DNA of 37,501 nucleotides, from assembly GCF_002930195.1 (NCBI RefSeq), contig NZ_PHHC01000080.1:38857-76357 (forward strand), given 5' to 3'. Below are positions 36,323 to 37,501 of this stretch, in pieces. How positions within the stretch are numbered: position 1 is the stretch's first letter; each line of letters opens with the position of its first letter. This DNA comes from Holospora curviuscula (GTDB lineage Bacteria > Pseudomonadota > Alphaproteobacteria > Holosporales > Holosporaceae). The notes under the pieces are model-generated. The model did no database searches, was not told the DNA's origin, and worked only from the letters and a program-made list of their open reading frames with translations. The translations under genes were made by a program, and so were the position numbers.

Positions 36323-37174
36323 TATAGTACCTTAACTGAAGGATAGGCTTTGAAAGAATTGAAGTAAAGCCTTATATTATGCCGTTGAGTAAGGGTAATC
36401 CATCGTTTTATAGTAGTCTAGAATGTCTCAATGGAGTTCACGTCGGGACAATATGGCGGTAAAAACACCCCCGAAACCAAGTGATTCAATTACTTTCTTT
36501 TGGCTTATAAGCATTATGGAATGAGGCATGATCTATAGTCAGACTGGGGGGGTAGCGCTTTCATTCAACACTGTTCTCCTTAATGATGAAAAAGATCCGT
36601 ATTGCAGGGGTATTACCCCCCCCCTAGGAGTAATCGATTGATTATTCCAGGAGGATACTATGGGTTCTGTTGGACTATGTACCACGCTTTTTACCAATCA
36701 GTGTTTTGCTTCTTTTACCTCACTCTCTTTTTTTGCAAAGCGTCATTTCTATAAAATACGTTCAGGCGCTATATCGTTGATTGTTTCTTGAGATGTATTT
36801 CTTCACAAGCCTCCCCAGAGATAAAAGAATTTTTATCACTAAAGCCTCACTTTTTAAGCCTTCTATAGGCAGAAATTAATGCGTGCGTTAAATAGCTTAG
36901 CGATCTTTGCCCATATTTTATATTCTTTATGTTCAACATATTTTTAGCGAATTTGGATCTATGGTTTCTTTGCTTTCTAATCGTGGTTTATGCTTGATGG
37001 TTTCTTTTTTTTAGCGTATCCACCCTCTACTTACGCTACTTTTACTTGCTATAATTCTTTGTGCCCCAATCTTTTGATGGTTACCTCGGTGTATGTACCT
37101 TTTAATTCGAGGTTTTTTGTCATTTTCTGAAGAGTATACCATATCTAATCCCATTTTTAAGCTAAATTACTATA
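36323..37174 (-). mobile_element. IS630-family element (type B), full span, heavily decayed
   Basis: Ends TATAGTACCTTAACTGAAGG (left) and the reverse complement of GCTAAATTACTATA (right). On the minus strand LTIDHASFHNAYKPKES is the remnant of the MDNASFH-SYKTK block, and near 36780-36900 the sequence parallels the type B copy at 31810-31910. Homopolymer runs (nine to ten C near 36611) and stops in every frame show it is long dead. Confidence 0.68.
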
Positions 37175-37501
37175 GCGTGACTCAATCGATTCATTTTGTA
37201 CGCCTACAATCCTACACTTTATGTGTATGGCATATCTTTTTTTTCGCGTTATTTGTTGACATTTGAGTATTATAGGGAGAAAAACCAAACGGAGATATAG
37301 CACAGACTTTTAAATATTTGTAATATATGCACGCAAAAAATCACAAGATTTTTTTACGTGATCGATTCCCACCAGCTGTTAGTGAAGGACATCATTAATT
37401 TTGACGGAAGTCATGTCTAGAGCTCCAAATCCATGGTGGGGGATTAAATTTTGTGATTGGATTGGCTATCGTCTCGTTTTTCCTTAACGTCCCCGGTCTA
37501 A
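37175..37501. other. Unassigned right edge
   Basis: No frame longer than a few dozen codons and no RNA gene seen. Pieces near 37410-37490 are weakly coding-like on both strands but could not be assigned. Confidence 0.35.

Overview
The window looks like part of an AT-rich alphaproteobacterial chromosome undergoing reductive decay. The core genes are of alphaproteobacterial type: a dprA-topA pair, a MaeB-type malic enzyme, RapZ, RmuC, LptE and PepA. They sit as isolated islands in long stretches of broken insertion sequences. The density of dead IS copies, the long gene-free spacers and the frequent GTG/TTG starts suggest an obligate or long-term intracellular bacterium (Holosporales/Rickettsiales-like). 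That placement is inference; no rRNA or other decisive marker is present.

Layout. 1-6.6 kb (minus strand): tRNA-Leu(CAG), dprA and topA (topA runs off the left edge with a 13-residue tandem repeat in its tail), then a PcrA/UvrD helicase. 7.2-9.8 kb: the ghost of a second UvrD-like helicase, split by an IS5-family element that is itself split by another IS. 9.9-14 kb: an alpha/beta hydrolase (minus) and an overlapping maeB-mgtE pair (plus); the MaeB C-terminal phosphotransacetylase-like domain is strongly shortened. 14-18.3 kb: six eroded transposase copies (IS5 and IS481 families). 18.3-19.6 kb: rmuC (minus). 19.6-23.2 kb: gene-free sequence, then IS5, IS630 and ISAs1 debris. 23.5-24.5 kb: tRNA-Thr(CGT) with a strong promoter, followed 18 bases later by rapZ. 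24.8-27.3 kb: IS630 and ISAs1 debris. 27.3-29.1 kb: tRNA-Asn(GTT), lptE starting 9 bases after it, and an exported predicted beta-barrel protein. 29.2-33.6 kb: more IS5 and IS630 debris and a second copy of the IS found at 8.1 kb. 34.2-35.7 kb: pepA. 35.7-37.5 kb: a hairpin terminator and one more IS630 ghost.

Functionally the intact genes cover DNA topology, uptake/recombination and repair (topA, dprA, pcrA/uvrD, rmuC), C4 metabolism with magnesium supply (maeB-mgtE), envelope biogenesis (lptE, the outer-membrane protein, possibly rapZ through amino-sugar control) and peptide turnover (pepA). I counted over twenty transposase remnants from at least four families and found none with an uninterrupted full-length reading frame. 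I saw no CRISPR array, toxin-antitoxin pair, phage module or recognisable defence system. The most interesting signals are the topA repeat tail, the nested strata in the dead helicase, the reduced MaeB, the two tRNA-to-protein gene units without Shine-Dalgarno sites, and two IS copies sharing one frameshift.
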